From the NCBI GenBank assembly GCA_000415505.1, contig KE354400.1, positions 1 through 36,582 on the forward strand: a stretch of DNA of 36,582 bases, written 5' to 3'. The position numbers were made by a program, and so were the translations under genes. Position 1 is the first letter of the stretch. The number at the start of each line of letters is the position of its first letter. The DNA is from Streptomyces afghaniensis 772 (GTDB lineage Bacteria; Actinomycetota; Actinomycetes; Streptomycetales; Streptomycetaceae). The notes beneath the pieces were generated by a model. It searched no databases. It was not told the origin of the DNA and worked only from the letters and a program-made list of their open reading frames with translations. Shown here in pieces: positions 27,981 through 36,582 of the stretch.

Positions 27981-28604
27981 ACGACGAAGCCCGACGAGCC
28001 CCAGCAGCCCCCGCGCCGCCGGGCCCCCGCGGGGGCCGCCGTACTGCGGGAGGACGTGACGGAAGCCATCCGGGCGGCCGTCTTCGAGGAGCTCGCGGCC
28101 GTCGGCTACGCGCGGATGTCCATCGAGGGGATCGCGCGCCGGGCCGGGGTCGGGAAGACGGCGGTGTACCGCCGCTGGCGCTCCAAGCTGCACCTGGTCC
28201 TCGACATCGTCTCGGCGCTCGCCGTGCAGGGCCTGCCCGTGCCGGACACCGGCTCCCTGGAGGGGGATCTGCGGCTGCTGTACGAGGTGACGTCCCGCGC
28301 TCTGCGCCACCCCGTCGCCTCGCAGGTCATCCCCGACCTCCAGGCCGAGGCGGCCCGCAACCCGGACATCGCCGAGGCCCTCCAGAAGGCCCTGCGCGAG
28401 GGCCAGGACGGCGTCGCCACCGGCATCGTCACGGCGGCGGAAGCCCGCGGCGAACTCCGCCGGGGCATCGACCGCGACCTGGCCCTCGACCTGATCTCCG
28501 GCCCGCTCTACTGGCGCTCGGTGGTGATCCGCAGCCCGAAGCTGCCCAAGGGGTACCTGGGGTCGCTGGCCCGGGCCACGGCGGGGGCGTTGAAGGCGTT
28601 GTAG
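27978..28604 (+). CDS. TetR family transcriptional regulator
   Basis: The 208-residue product has an N-terminal helix-turn-helix (around 30-70: SIEGIARRAGVGKTAVYRRW is the recognition region) and a C-terminal ligand-binding domain of the AcrR-like TetR_C type. The ATG at 27978 follows a -10-like TATGCT by six bases, so the transcript may be leaderless. It is divergent from the wall polymer exporter genes, with shared operator-like motifs in between, so it probably represses itself and perhaps the exporter operon. The ligand is unknown. The end abuts a 9-bp tandem repeat that supplies its TAG stop. Confidence 0.9.
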   Translation: MTTKPDEPQQPPRRRAPAGAAVLREDVTEAIRAAVFEELAAVGYARMSIEGIARRAGVGKTAVYRRWRSKLHLVLDIVSALAVQGLPVPDTGSLEGDLRLLYEVTSRALRHPVASQVIPDLQAEAARNPDIAEALQKALREGQDGVATGIVTAAEARGELRRGIDRDLALDLISGPLYWRSVVIRSPKLPKGYLGSLARATAGALKAL

Positions 28605-28628
28605 TCCTGGTAGTCCTGGTAGTCCTGC
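28602..28628. repeat. Three 9-bp tandem units after tetR
   Basis: TAGTCCTGG, TAGTCCTGG and TAGTCCTGC follow each other; the first TAG is the tetR stop. The third unit continues into GTCCTGCAGGAC, a 12-bp palindrome at 28622-28633 between the convergent tetR and galE ends. Confidence 0.8.
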
Positions 28629-28641
28629 AGGACAGCTCGGA

Positions 28642-29622
28642 TCAGCCCCGCGCCGCCTCCGGATGCAGGCGTACCCAGCCCTCCCACGCCGACGTGATCA
28701 TGTCCTGGACGTCGTGCCGGGCCTTCCAGCCGAGCTCCGCGGCGGCGCGGTCGGCCGAGGCGACGACGCGGGCCGGGTCGCCCGGGCGGCGGGACGTGAC
28801 CGTGGGCGGCCGGTCGTAGCCGGTCACCCCGTTGATGCGGTCGATCATCTCGCGGACGGAGACGCCCTCGCCCCGGCCGATGTTGAGCGTGAGGCTGCGG
28901 CCGGGGGAGGAGCGCAGCACCCGGGCAGCGGCGACATGGGCCTCGGCCAGGTCGACGACGTGGATGTAGTCGCGTACGCAGGTGCCGTCCGGGGTCGGAT
29001 AGTCGTCGCCGAAGACGCGCGGCGGCGCGTCCTGGGTGAGCTTCTCGAAGACCATGGGGACGAGGTTGAACACGCCGACGTCCGCGAGCTCCGGGCTCGC
29101 CGCCCCTGCCACGTTGAAGTAGCGCAGGGACGCGGTCGACAGCCCGGTCGCCCGGCCCGTGGCGCGCACCAGCCACTCACCGGCCAGCTTCGTCTCGCCG
29201 TACGGCGACATCGGCACGCAGGGCGTCTCCTCCGTGACCAGGTCCACGTCCGGCATGCCGTACACCGCCGCCGAGGAGGAGAAGACGAAGGACGCCACCT
29301 TCGCAGCCGTCACCGCGTCCAGCAGGACCCGCAGGCCCTCGACGTTCTCCCGGTAGTAGTGCAGCGGCCGTTCGACCGACTCGCCCACCTGCTTCTTCGC
29401 CGCGAGGTGGACGACGCCGGTGACCGCGTGGTCCGCGAGGGTGTGCGCGAGCCGCTCGCCGTCCAGCGTGGAGCCCACCACCAGCGGCACCCCGCCGGGC
29501 ACGCGCTCGGCGATACCGGTGGACAGGTCGTCGTACACCACCGCCCGCTCCCCCGCCGCGGTCATCGCCCGTACGACGTGCGCTCCGATGTAGCCGGCGC
29601 CGCCGGTGATCAACCAGGTCAT
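28642..29622 (-). CDS. galE: UDP-glucose 4-epimerase
   Basis: The 326-residue product is a short-chain dehydrogenase-type GalE. The NAD site GGAGYIG is at residues 7-13, the catalytic Ser lies in VFSSSAAVYG and the Tyr-Lys pair in SPYGETK. The block DGTCVRDYIHVVDLAEAH is diagnostic of GalE. It interconverts UDP-glucose and UDP-galactose (or the N-acetyl forms). Its start lies 65 bases after the stop of the upstream GT2 on the same strand, so the two are likely one transcript and the epimerase may supply that enzyme's donor. The substrate preference cannot be read from the sequence. Confidence 0.93.
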   Translation of the reverse strand: MTWLITGGAGYIGAHVVRAMTAAGERAVVYDDLSTGIAERVPGGVPLVVGSTLDGERLAHTLADHAVTGVVHLAAKKQVGESVERPLHYYRENVEGLRVLLDAVTAAKVASFVFSSSAAVYGMPDVDLVTEETPCVPMSPYGETKLAGEWLVRATGRATGLSTASLRYFNVAGAASPELADVGVFNLVPMVFEKLTQDAPPRVFGDDYPTPDGTCVRDYIHVVDLAEAHVAAARVLRSSPGRSLTLNIGRGEGVSVREMIDRINGVTGYDRPPTVTSRRPGDPARVVASADRAAAELGWKARHDVQDMITSAWEGWVRLHPEAARG

Positions 29623-29687
29623 GTGCGGCCGTCCCCTCGTCAGTTGGCCCATGTGGTGGTGCTCTGTGCCGATACGTCGTCGTGCCC

Positions 29688-31304
29688 TCAGTGAAGCAGG
29701 CGGCGCAGCCTTCCGCGTGCGACGGAGAGCACACCGCGTGCGCCGGGCGCCACGCGCAGCGCCAGCGCACCCGAATGGGTGGCGTACGGCTGCACGAGTA
29801 CCACGCCGTGCCGCGCGCTCGGGACGGCGCTGCGGCCCAGCAGACCGGCGCCCGTGAGGGCGTGCGCCGTGACCTCGCGGCTCACACCGTCGCGGAAGCG
29901 GATCCGAAGGCGCAGGTCCCAGGTGCCCACGCCGGGCGCGGCCAGCGCCGGGAGGTCCACGGTCGTCTCCGCCGACCAGGTGCCGGCCGACGGCGCCAGC
30001 TCGGTCGTCCGGCGGACCGCCTCGTCCCCGTCGTCCCGGTGCCGCCACTCCACCTCCACCGCCTCCGGGCCCGCCTGCGCCACCCGGCCGTACAGCTCGT
30101 GCAGACGCAGCCGGAGCCGGGCGCCACGCGCGCGTGGCCGCAGCTCCGCGTCGACGGCGAGGGGCAGCACGTGCACGGGCCGGGTGAGCAGGGGCTCCAG
30201 GGAGACCTGCGGGAGGTCCTCCGACCAGACGGGCGTGCCGTCGGCGGCCCGGGCGTACGGCGGGCACAGCCGGGCCGGGCGGGCCGCCAGCTCCCGCAGC
30301 CGGGGCAGGTCGCGCGGCTCCGGCGAGGCCAGGACGACCCGCCCCACCAGCCGGCCGGGAGCGGCCGGGTTGCGGGCCCAGTCGTCCGCGTCGTACGCGG
30401 CGAGATGCGCCCGCGTGAGCTCCCACCACGCGCGCCGGTAGGCGGCGTCGCGCAACCCCAGTTCCCGCATGTACATCCGCAGGTCGTGGTCGAGGAACTT
30501 GGCGCGCGCGACCTGGGCGAGTTCCTTCTGCCCGGCGCCCAGCAAGACCTCGTACGCCTGGCGGCACGCCTCCGTGCGGGCCCGCCAGTTCTCGACACCG
30601 GCCCGGTCCAGCGAGATCGACAGCCGCTCGGCGGACCGGCGCACGTGCCAGACGTACACCCGGTCCGGGACCAGTGCGATGCGCGGGGCCGCGGCCAGCA
30701 CGCGCGCGGTGAAGACGACGTCCTCGTACGGGAAGCGGCCCTCGGGGAAGCGGATGCCGTGCTCGCGCAGGAAACCGGTGCGGTAGAGCTTGTTGACGCA
30801 GAGGGTGTCGTGGACCAGGAGCGGGCGTTGCGCGGGGTGCGGTACCACGGCGTGCAGCGCGTACAGGCGCGCCTGCCAGGGCACTTCGCGCCCCGACGGC
30901 AGTTCCCGGCGTACGCACAGGCCGCTCGCGACCTCCGCGTGCGCGCCCGTCGCCGCGTCGAGCAGCGCGCCGACCGCGCCGGGCGGCAGGACGTCGTCGC
31001 TGTCCAGGAACATCACGTACGGCGACGTCACCGCGTCGAGACCGGTGTTGCGCGGGGTGCCGCAGCCGCCGCTGTTGGCCCGGCGGCGGATGACCTTCAG
31101 GCGGGGTTCCGACGCGGCGAGCCGGTCGAGCAGATCGGCGCTGCCGTCCGTCGAGCAGTCGTCGACGGCCACGACCTCGCGCACGGCCGGGCCCTGGGCG
31201 AGCGCCGAGCGCACGGCGTCCGTCACATGCGCGGCGTCGTCGTAGCCGATGACCACGACGGCGACCTGGGGGAGAGGCCTCTCGGGGTTCTGCACGGCAT
31301 CCAT
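29688..31304 (-). CDS. Glycosyltransferase family 2, long form (second copy type)
   Basis: The product is 538 residues from the ATG at 31304 (MDAVQNPERPLPQVAVVVIG). DD at 48-49 and DSD at 101-103 (YVMFLDSDDVLPPGAVGALL) mark an intact GT-A site, and NSGGCGTPRNTGL lies between them. The C-terminal 250 residues are strand-rich. Layout and blocks match the GT2 at 22129-23775, so the two are paralogues. It precedes galE, which suggests a galactose-type donor, by inference only. Divergent from the GT39-like gene across a 91-base region with an inverted repeat. Confidence 0.88.
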   Translation of the reverse strand: MDAVQNPERPLPQVAVVVIGYDDAAHVTDAVRSALAQGPAVREVVAVDDCSTDGSADLLDRLAASEPRLKVIRRRANSGGCGTPRNTGLDAVTSPYVMFLDSDDVLPPGAVGALLDAATGAHAEVASGLCVRRELPSGREVPWQARLYALHAVVPHPAQRPLLVHDTLCVNKLYRTGFLREHGIRFPEGRFPYEDVVFTARVLAAAPRIALVPDRVYVWHVRRSAERLSISLDRAGVENWRARTEACRQAYEVLLGAGQKELAQVARAKFLDHDLRMYMRELGLRDAAYRRAWWELTRAHLAAYDADDWARNPAAPGRLVGRVVLASPEPRDLPRLRELAARPARLCPPYARAADGTPVWSEDLPQVSLEPLLTRPVHVLPLAVDAELRPRARGARLRLRLHELYGRVAQAGPEAVEVEWRHRDDGDEAVRRTTELAPSAGTWSAETTVDLPALAAPGVGTWDLRLRIRFRDGVSREVTAHALTGAGLLGRSAVPSARHGVVLVQPYATHSGALALRVAPGARGVLSVARGRLRRLLH

Positions 31305-31341
31305 TACGGCGGATCGTAAGCCGGGCGAATGACATGAAAGT

Positions 31342-31365
31342 GGTAACACACCATCAAGTGTCACC
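31342..31365. promoter_or_regulatory. Inverted repeat in the divergent GT2/GT39-like promoter region
   Basis: GGTAACAC at 31342-31349 and GTGTCACC at 31358-31365 are complementary at 7 of 8 positions with an 8-nt spacer. The segment is more AT-rich than its surroundings and could be an operator for both genes. Confidence 0.45.
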
Positions 31366-31395
31366 AAAACCTGTGCAACGGCACAGAATCGGGCC

Positions 31396-33045
31396 GTGAC
31401 GAGCGGACAGTCGACGGGGAGCGGCCGGTTCGCGGGTGTGGTGCCCGTGGCGGTTCCCATGGCGGTGATGGCGGGGATCGGGCTGTGGGGCCTGGACCGC
31501 GGCGGCATGTGGGGCGACGAGAGCGTCACCTTCCAGGTCGCGCAGCGCACGGTGCCGCAGATCTGGCGGCTGCTGCACGACGTGGACGCGGTGCACGGCC
31601 TGTACTACCTGTTCATGCACGCCGTCCTCACCGTCCACCCGGGCGAGGTCGTCCTGCGTCTGCCGTCGGTGTGCGCGGCGACGGCGACCGCCGGCCTGGT
31701 CGCGGCCCTCGGCGTCCGGCTGGCCGGGCCGATGGTCGGCCTGTGGGCCGGTCTCCTCTACGCGATCACGCCGATGACCGGCCACTACGCCCAGGAGGGA
31801 CGGTCGTACGCGCTCGTCGCCGCGGGCGTGACGGGGGCGACGCTGCTGCTGCTCAGGGCAGTGGAGGCGGCGACCGCCCGGGCCTGGTGGCCGTACGGGA
31901 CCGTCGTCACCCTGACCTGTCTGCTGCACGAGCTGGCGGTGCTGGTGCTCTGCGCGCACGCGCTGACGCTGGCCCTGACGCGGGTGCCGAGGGCGGTGTG
32001 GTCGGGGTGGGCGCGTGCGGCCGGGGCGGCCGTGCTGGTTCTGCTGCCGCTGGTGTGGGTGTCGCAGGGGCAGTCCGCGCAGGTGGCGTGGCTGGTGACG
32101 CCCGGGTGGGACAGGGCGGAGAGACTGGTGCGGAACTTCTCGCCGAGCCCGGATGGGGTGGTGTTCTGGGCGTCGCTGTTGCTGATGGCCGTCGGGCTCC
32201 GGGCGCGGGCGCTGGCGGCGGTCGCGCTCCCGCTGCTGCTCGTGCCGCCGGGGATCCTGATGACCGTGTCGCAGGCGAGGCCGCTGTTCCACGACCGGTA
32301 CGTGCTCTACTCCCTCGCGGGAGCGTCCCTGCTGGTGGCCGCCGGCGCCGGGCGGGTGGCCGGAGCGCTGGGCCGGGTGCGGTTCGACGGGCGCCGGGTG
32401 CGGGTCGGCGGCCGGCAGGTGCACGCCCTGCTGGGCGTCACCGGCGTCCTCGCCCTCATCGTCACCTTCGTCCACCAGCTCCCCGTCCACCGCCAGGACC
32501 GGTCCGCCGCTCACCGCCCGGACAACCTCGCCGCAGTCTCCGCGCTCGCCCACCGCCAGATGCGCCCCGGCGACCCGGTGCTGTTCGTGCCGTCGGTCGG
32601 AAGGCTCGCAGCGCTGGCCTACCCGAAGGGGTTCCGGCAGGTGCGGGACATCGCGCTGCGGGAGTCGGCGCCCCGGTCCGGGACGCTGTGGGGTCGTGAG
32701 GCGACCCCCGAGCAGCTGCGGCACCGGCTCGCCTCGGTGGACCGTGTGTGGGTCGTCGCCGAGGCGTACGCGCTGGACCCGCGCTGGTCTCCGCGCGATC
32801 CGGTCGAGCGTGCGAAACGGGCCGTCCTGGCGGAGCAGTTCACGGTCCGGGAGGAACACGCGCGGGGTGGGGTGGTCCTCCGCCTCCACGTACGGAGGGC
32901 CCTGGGGGACGCACCTGCCACCGACGAGCCGTCCACCGGGGTGGCGACCGCCGGTGAGCCGTTCGCCATGCGCCGTGACAGCTCGGGGTTTCGTGTCGAG
33001 CGCCGGCCGTCGGTGGTGGATCGCGCAGTTCCCCGCGCCCCTTGA
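31396..33045 (+). CDS. GT39/PMT-like polytopic membrane glycosyltransferase
   Basis: The product is 549 residues from GTG 31396. After the first membrane helix the outer loop reads MWGDESVTF (D41, E42), the acidic motif of GT39/GT-C enzymes that use polyprenyl-phosphate sugars. At least nine more hydrophobic segments follow, including YAITPMTGHYAQEGRSYAL, another block typical of this class. A soluble C-terminal domain follows the last helix. The last codons and stop come from a repeat element (33021-33042), so the true C-terminus may vary between strains. No ribosome binding site is obvious, so the transcript may be leaderless. The acceptor is unknown. Confidence 0.82.
   Translation: MTSGQSTGSGRFAGVVPVAVPMAVMAGIGLWGLDRGGMWGDESVTFQVAQRTVPQIWRLLHDVDAVHGLYYLFMHAVLTVHPGEVVLRLPSVCAATATAGLVAALGVRLAGPMVGLWAGLLYAITPMTGHYAQEGRSYALVAAGVTGATLLLLRAVEAATARAWWPYGTVVTLTCLLHELAVLVLCAHALTLALTRVPRAVWSGWARAAGAAVLVLLPLVWVSQGQSAQVAWLVTPGWDRAERLVRNFSPSPDGVVFWASLLLMAVGLRARALAAVALPLLLVPPGILMTVSQARPLFHDRYVLYSLAGASLLVAAGAGRVAGALGRVRFDGRRVRVGGRQVHALLGVTGVLALIVTFVHQLPVHRQDRSAAHRPDNLAAVSALAHRQMRPGDPVLFVPSVGRLAALAYPKGFRQVRDIALRESAPRSGTLWGREATPEQLRHRLASVDRVWVVAEAYALDPRWSPRDPVERAKRAVLAEQFTVREEHARGGVVLRLHVRRALGDAPATDEPSTGVATAGEPFAMRRDSSGFRVERRPSVVDRAVPRAP
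33021..33042. repeat. Half of a common Streptomyces intergenic repeat
   Basis: TCGCGCAGTTCCCCGCGCCC-type sequence, which I recall as one arm of a widespread Streptomyces palindromic repeat; the complementary arm is not next to it here. It supplies the final codons of the GT39-like gene. Confidence 0.55.
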
Positions 33046-33105
33046 TGCCCGACGTACCGGCCGCCGATGAGCCGCCCGGGGCGTCCACCGAGACCCCCGC
33101 CTCCG

Positions 33106-33594
33106 CTACGACCGCCCGTCTGCCGGCGAACCGCCCGTCGGCTCCGCGAGCGCGGCCGCGTCCAGTGCCGTGGTGAGCTCGTCGAGGCGGGCGCGCAGGG
33201 CGCGGACCTCGTCGGGCCCGAAGCCGGTCGAGGCGGCGATCCGGCGCGGCACCTGAAGCGCCCGCCCCCGCAGTGCGGTGCCCTCCTCGGTCAGCCGCAC
33301 CTCCACCGACCGCTCGTCGCGCGCGCTGCGCTCCCGCCGCACGAGTCCCGCCGCCTCCAGCCGCTTCAGCAGCGGCGACAGCGTGCCGGAGTCCAGGCGC
33401 AGATGCTCACCGAGCTTCTTGACGGGCAGCTCGTCGTGCTCCCACAGCACCAGCATCACCAGGTACTGCGGGTACGTGAGCCCGAGGTCCTTGAGGATCC
33501 CGCGGTAGACGCCGTTGAAGGCGCGCGAGGCCGCGTGCAGGGAGAAGCAGATCTGCTGGTCCAGGCGGAGCCAGTCGTCGTCCGGCGTGTTCAT
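33106..33594 (-). CDS. ohrR: MarR-family organic peroxide sensor OhrR
   Basis: The 162-residue product starts [20 protein letters not shown]. Cys16 in [10 protein letters not shown] is the conserved peroxide-sensing residue of OhrR, whose oxidation releases it from DNA. The winged helix follows ([20 protein letters not shown], then [20 protein letters not shown]). No second C-terminal Cys is seen, so it is of the one-Cys type that needs an external thiol. It is divergent from ohr, and a palindrome lies between them. The ATG at 33594 is preferred over one at 33621 because it lies at the family start and outside the operator. Confidence 0.93.
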   Translation of the reverse strand: MNTPDDDWLRLDQQICFSLHAASRAFNGVYRGILKDLGLTYPQYLVMLVLWEHDELPVKKLGEHLRLDSGTLSPLLKRLEAAGLVRRERSARDERSVEVRLTEEGTALRGRALQVPRRIAASTGFGPDEVRALRARLDELTTALDAAALAEPTGGSPADGRS

Positions 33595-33625
33595 GCTTCC
33601 AGGGTAGCTTGTGCCCGCCATTCAA

Positions 33626-33656
33626 TTGCACACAACTTAATTGTGTGCTCTAATTC
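33626..33656 (+). promoter_or_regulatory. OhrR operator overlapping the ohr promoter
   Basis: GCACACAA-CTTAA-TTGTGTGC (33628-33648) is a perfect palindrome. TTGCAC (33626-33631) and TAATTC (33651-33656) could be the -35 and -10 of ohr with a 19-nt spacer, placing the palindrome between them. This fits repression by OhrR. Confidence 0.75.
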
Positions 33657-33665
33657 TGGGTGTCA

Positions 33666-33687
33666 GGCGGCCCGGAAGCGGGCCGCC
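33666..33687 (+). promoter_or_regulatory. Hairpin in the ohr leader
   Basis: GGCGGCCCG pairs perfectly with CGGGCCGCC over 9 bp with a GAAG loop. It lies between the ohr promoter and the start codon at 33719. It may stabilise the mRNA or reduce read-through. Confidence 0.5.
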
Positions 33688-33718
33688 GAACGTTGACGTG
33701 TGAGAGGGAAGGTTTTCC

Positions 33719-34132
<414 letters not shown>

Positions 34133-34143
34133 GCATCGGCCCG

Positions 34144-35703
34144 TCACCCCCCGACCCGCGCCAGCACCTCCCCCGTCCGTCTGCTCCACGCCACCACCAC
34201 GGCCTCCTCGGGCACCGGGTGCCAGCGCGTCAGCAGCAGCCAGCGCACGTGATAGCGGCGGACGACGGCGGCCCGCTCGGCGCGGGTCGCGTCGCGGGCC
34301 AGGTAGGCGCGCACGTCGGCCGCCCGGCGCCGCCGCTCCCGCTCGTCGAGCGCGGGGTCGGGCCAGATGGGCGCGGCGAGGTTCGGCCCGTACCCGGCGA
34401 TGGAGTGACTGGCCAGATACCCGTCGGTGATCACCACCTCGCCCGGCCCGATGTGCCGCGCCGCCCAGTCGTACGACGGCCAGCGCGTCGGCTGCGCGAA
34501 CCCCACCGGGTCGACCGAGCGCGGCACGACCGCCCCGGCGTGCACGGTGACGAACCCGGCGCACACCCCGGCGGCCGCCGCCCCGCCCAGCACCCTCCTG
34601 GCCCGCCGCCACGGCCGGGGCGCCGCCAGCTCCACCGCCGGCGCGAACTGGAGCGGCACCAGCACGGCCCACAGGGCCCTGGCGTACGTGTAGTGCCCGC
34701 TCACCCAGCCGTACGCCACCAGCAGGCACTCCAGCAGGAACATCAGCACCAGCGGGTCACGCACCGACGCGCGGGCCCGCACCCACAGCGCGGGCAGGCC
34801 GACCAGCGCCAGCCAGGAGTTGGCGAGCATCCCCTCGTACAGCTGCCGGTGCATCGCGTCCATGCCGGTGTCGCCCACCAGCGACAGGACGTCGTAGTAC
34901 GGCCACGACACGGCGCCCGCCGCGCAGGCCGCACCGGCGAGGGCCCAGCGGGCCACGACCGGCCGGCGCCACCCCCGCTGCCGCGACGCCACGATCGCCA
35001 CCGCCCCGACGAGCGCCGAGGCCGCCGTGACGGGGTGGGTGAGCAGGATCAGCCCGTACAGGGCGCCGAGCCCGGCGTACCCCCACCAGCCGCCGAGCCC
35101 GCTCGGGCCGACGAACCGCACGGACGGGGCGTCCTCCCGCGCGCGCACGCAGGTCCAGGCCCACGCCCAGAACGTCAGCCCGATCGCGACCGCGGACGGA
35201 TAGCCGAGGTTCGTCGTCATCGGCATCAGCCCGAGGTAGCCGCTCCACAGGATCCGCGCGGTGCCCCACAGCAGCGTCATGAACAGCAGCGCCAGGACCG
35301 GCGCCCACGGGCGCGGAGTGAGGGTCCGGACGAAGCGGCCGATCCCTGTCAGCAGCACCAGCAGATGCACCGGCCCGGCGAGCTTCACGACCGCCCAGCC
35401 GGACAGCCCCGTCAGCCGCGCCAGGACGCCCTGGGCGACGGCGTACGGCCCGTAGTACGGGCTGCCCTCGCCCGGCAGATCGGCCATGGTGTGGGCCGGA
35501 TGCAGCAGATCGGCCTTGAGACGCTCGACGACCGCCGCGTGCTGACCGGCGTCACAGCACAGCGGGACCCGCCAGTACGCCAGCGTCATCACCAGCCAGA
35601 AGAGGGCGCCGAAGAACTGGTAGGGGGTCGGGCGCCCCACGCGGCCGCCGCGCAGCGCCGTCGCGCCGCGCACGGTCCGCCGGACGACGACTCCGACGCT
35701 CAC
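34144..35703 (-). CDS. Polytopic GT-C-like membrane protein (paralogue 2)
   Basis: The 519-residue product is related to the protein at 18842-20389. Shared blocks are an outer-loop acidic motif with conserved H (CDAGQHAAVVERLKADL versus GDLGMHAATVQRLRHDL), SPYYGPY, LWGTARILWSGYLGLMPM and YPSAVAIGLTFWAWAW. It has about ten hydrophobic segments and a soluble C-terminal domain with WLLLTRWHPVPEEAV near the end. The layout is that of GT-C transferases acting on the outer face with lipid-linked sugars. No named family is recognised. There is no gtrA next to this copy. The start MSVGVVVRRTVRG carries Arg residues that fit the cytoplasmic side. Confidence 0.72.
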   Translation of the reverse strand: MSVGVVVRRTVRGATALRGGRVGRPTPYQFFGALFWLVMTLAYWRVPLCCDAGQHAAVVERLKADLLHPAHTMADLPGEGSPYYGPYAVAQGVLARLTGLSGWAVVKLAGPVHLLVLLTGIGRFVRTLTPRPWAPVLALLFMTLLWGTARILWSGYLGLMPMTTNLGYPSAVAIGLTFWAWAWTCVRAREDAPSVRFVGPSGLGGWWGYAGLGALYGLILLTHPVTAASALVGAVAIVASRQRGWRRPVVARWALAGAACAAGAVSWPYYDVLSLVGDTGMDAMHRQLYEGMLANSWLALVGLPALWVRARASVRDPLVLMFLLECLLVAYGWVSGHYTYARALWAVLVPLQFAPAVELAAPRPWRRARRVLGGAAAAGVCAGFVTVHAGAVVPRSVDPVGFAQPTRWPSYDWAARHIGPGEVVITDGYLASHSIAGYGPNLAAPIWPDPALDERERRRRAADVRAYLARDATRAERAAVVRRYHVRWLLLTRWHPVPEEAVVVAWSRRTGEVLARVGG

Positions 35704-35832
35704 AGGACTGTCGGAAAGGGGAGGGACTGGGGCATGCGCCGAATGTTCCCGCCCCTGCCGGAGGCCTGACCCCGGGTCACTTCATCGGGTGAGGCGACTG
35801 CGCCCACCTGCCGACACACCCGCCTGCCGTCG

Positions 35833-36582
35833 TCAGTCGCACAGCGCCCGCTCCGCCGCGGCCGGCCAGCGCGCGAACCGGAACTGCGTCCGCTCGAAGG
35901 ACGCAGTGAGGTTCCGCCAGAACCTCCCGGCGGTGAGCGGCGCGCGCACCGACTCCCTCAGCTCGGCCAGCTCGCCGCAGCCCAGGGCCGCCCGGGCCGC
36001 CTCGACCGCCTCCCGCGAGGCCCCGGCCCGCAGCAGGTCCCGCTGCGGCGGGTTCTCCACCGCCCACTCTGCGAAGACCCAGTGGTTGCGCAGGAACTTC
36101 TCGTGCCCGGGCCAGCTCCACCGCTCCAGCGCGAGATGCGCGCCGACGGGACTGGCGAGCCCCCAGGCGTCGTTGACATAGGCGTCGAGCGGCGCCGCGG
36201 CTCCCGTGACACCGAGATGACGTCCCACGATCACCACGTGGTACGGGGAGTCCTCGCGCATCGGCGTGGCGTGCAGCCGGCGCCCGGCGTCGAAGTACAG
36301 CAGGGTCGGCCGGGGCGCCCGCGCGGCCTGCGCCAGCATGCCGCGCCCCTCCGGCAGGGCCGGCCAGTTGGCCACCCAGGTGGCGGTGCGCACCGGGTTG
36401 TGGTCGCCGAGGCCCTCCACGTCGGAGCTGCGCACGTTGAAGGAGCCGGGCGTGCTGCGCACGTCGAACGGTGCCCGCAGCGGGCTGACCGCCGCGCACA
36501 GCCACACCAGCAGCAGTGCGCTCGCGACCCCCGTGAACCTGGTCGCGGGCACGACCAGGACCGGCAGGAGCAGCAGCAGAAG
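35833..36582 (-). CDS. C-terminal part of a polytopic membrane protein (runs off right edge)
   Basis: The frame is open from the right edge, and before the first possible start (GTG 36552) it encodes LLLLLLPVLVV, a membrane segment, so the gene very likely starts outside the window. Another helix (ASALLLVWLCAAVSPL) follows, then about 200 residues of soluble outer domain. The block GVTGAAAPLDAYVNDAWGLA with a later WPGHEKFLRNHWVFAEW resembles, from memory, the C-terminal domain of actinobacterial GT-C arabinofuranosyltransferases of the AftB/Rv3805c type. This would fit the neighbouring glycan genes, but the catalytic part is not visible. Confidence 0.6.
   Translation of the reverse strand, partial: LLLLLLPVLVVPATRFTGVASALLLVWLCAAVSPLRAPFDVRSTPGSFNVRSSDVEGLGDHNPVRTATWVANWPALPEGRGMLAQAARAPRPTLLYFDAGRRLHATPMREDSPYHVVIVGRHLGVTGAAAPLDAYVNDAWGLASPVGAHLALERWSWPGHEKFLRNHWVFAEWAVENPPQRDLLRAGASREAVEAARAALGCGELAELRESVRAPLTAGRFWRNLTASFERTQFRFARWPAAAERALCD

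Overview
The window is chromosomal DNA from a Streptomyces species. The evidence is very high GC with strong third-position GC in genes, many GTG starts, actinobacterial families (LpqB, long HPF, DUF6912, Rv3235-like, 180-kDa NAD-glutamate dehydrogenase) and a gene order resembling, from memory, the S. coelicolor mtrB-lpqB to gdh to tagF-homologue segment. No tRNA, rRNA, CRISPR array, transposase, integrase or plasmid gene was seen.

Left part (1-18.3 kb), mostly core genome: the end of a probable mtrB and lpqB (whose start lies across broken frames), comF, hpf, an orphan LuxR-type response regulator, a YcaQ/AlkX-type DNA glycosylase, a GNAT acetyltransferase, secA, an Rv3235-family gene, a DUF6912 gene, a HAD hydrolase and the very large NAD-glutamate dehydrogenase gene. 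Strong hairpin terminators follow hpf, secA and gdh. Two copies of a dispersed ~85-bp structured repeat lie at 6.5 and 12.8 kb.

Right part (18.4-36.6 kb), a cell-envelope glycan region: GtrA plus a GT-C-like membrane protein, an ECF42-type sigma factor with its YCII/DGPF partner, a glycosyltransferase 2 gene overlapping a TagF-like poly(glycerol-phosphate) transferase gene, a TagH/TagG-type ABC exporter, a divergent TetR regulator, GalE with a second GT2, a GT39-like membrane transferase, an OhrR/Ohr peroxide module, a second GT-C-like protein paralogous to the first, and a truncated membrane protein at the right edge. Together these read as a wall-polymer assembly locus: GalE makes a UDP-sugar, cytoplasmic GT2 and TagF-like enzymes build a polymer, TagGH exports it, and lipid-sugar-dependent GT-C enzymes with GtrA may decorate it outside the membrane.

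The most interesting non-coding signals are a duplicated promoter/start region with a perfect 12-bp inverted repeat between tagG and tetR, three 12-nt-spaced TGTCGA-like boxes before the ECF42 operon, two perfect TTGTCCACA (DnaA-box) sequences before comF, paired hairpins in the hpf leader, and the OhrR-type palindrome before ohr. I did not find a convincing wholly new system. The best candidate for novelty is the glycan locus with its two GT-C paralogues and the TagF-like enzyme carrying a degenerate GT2 domain.
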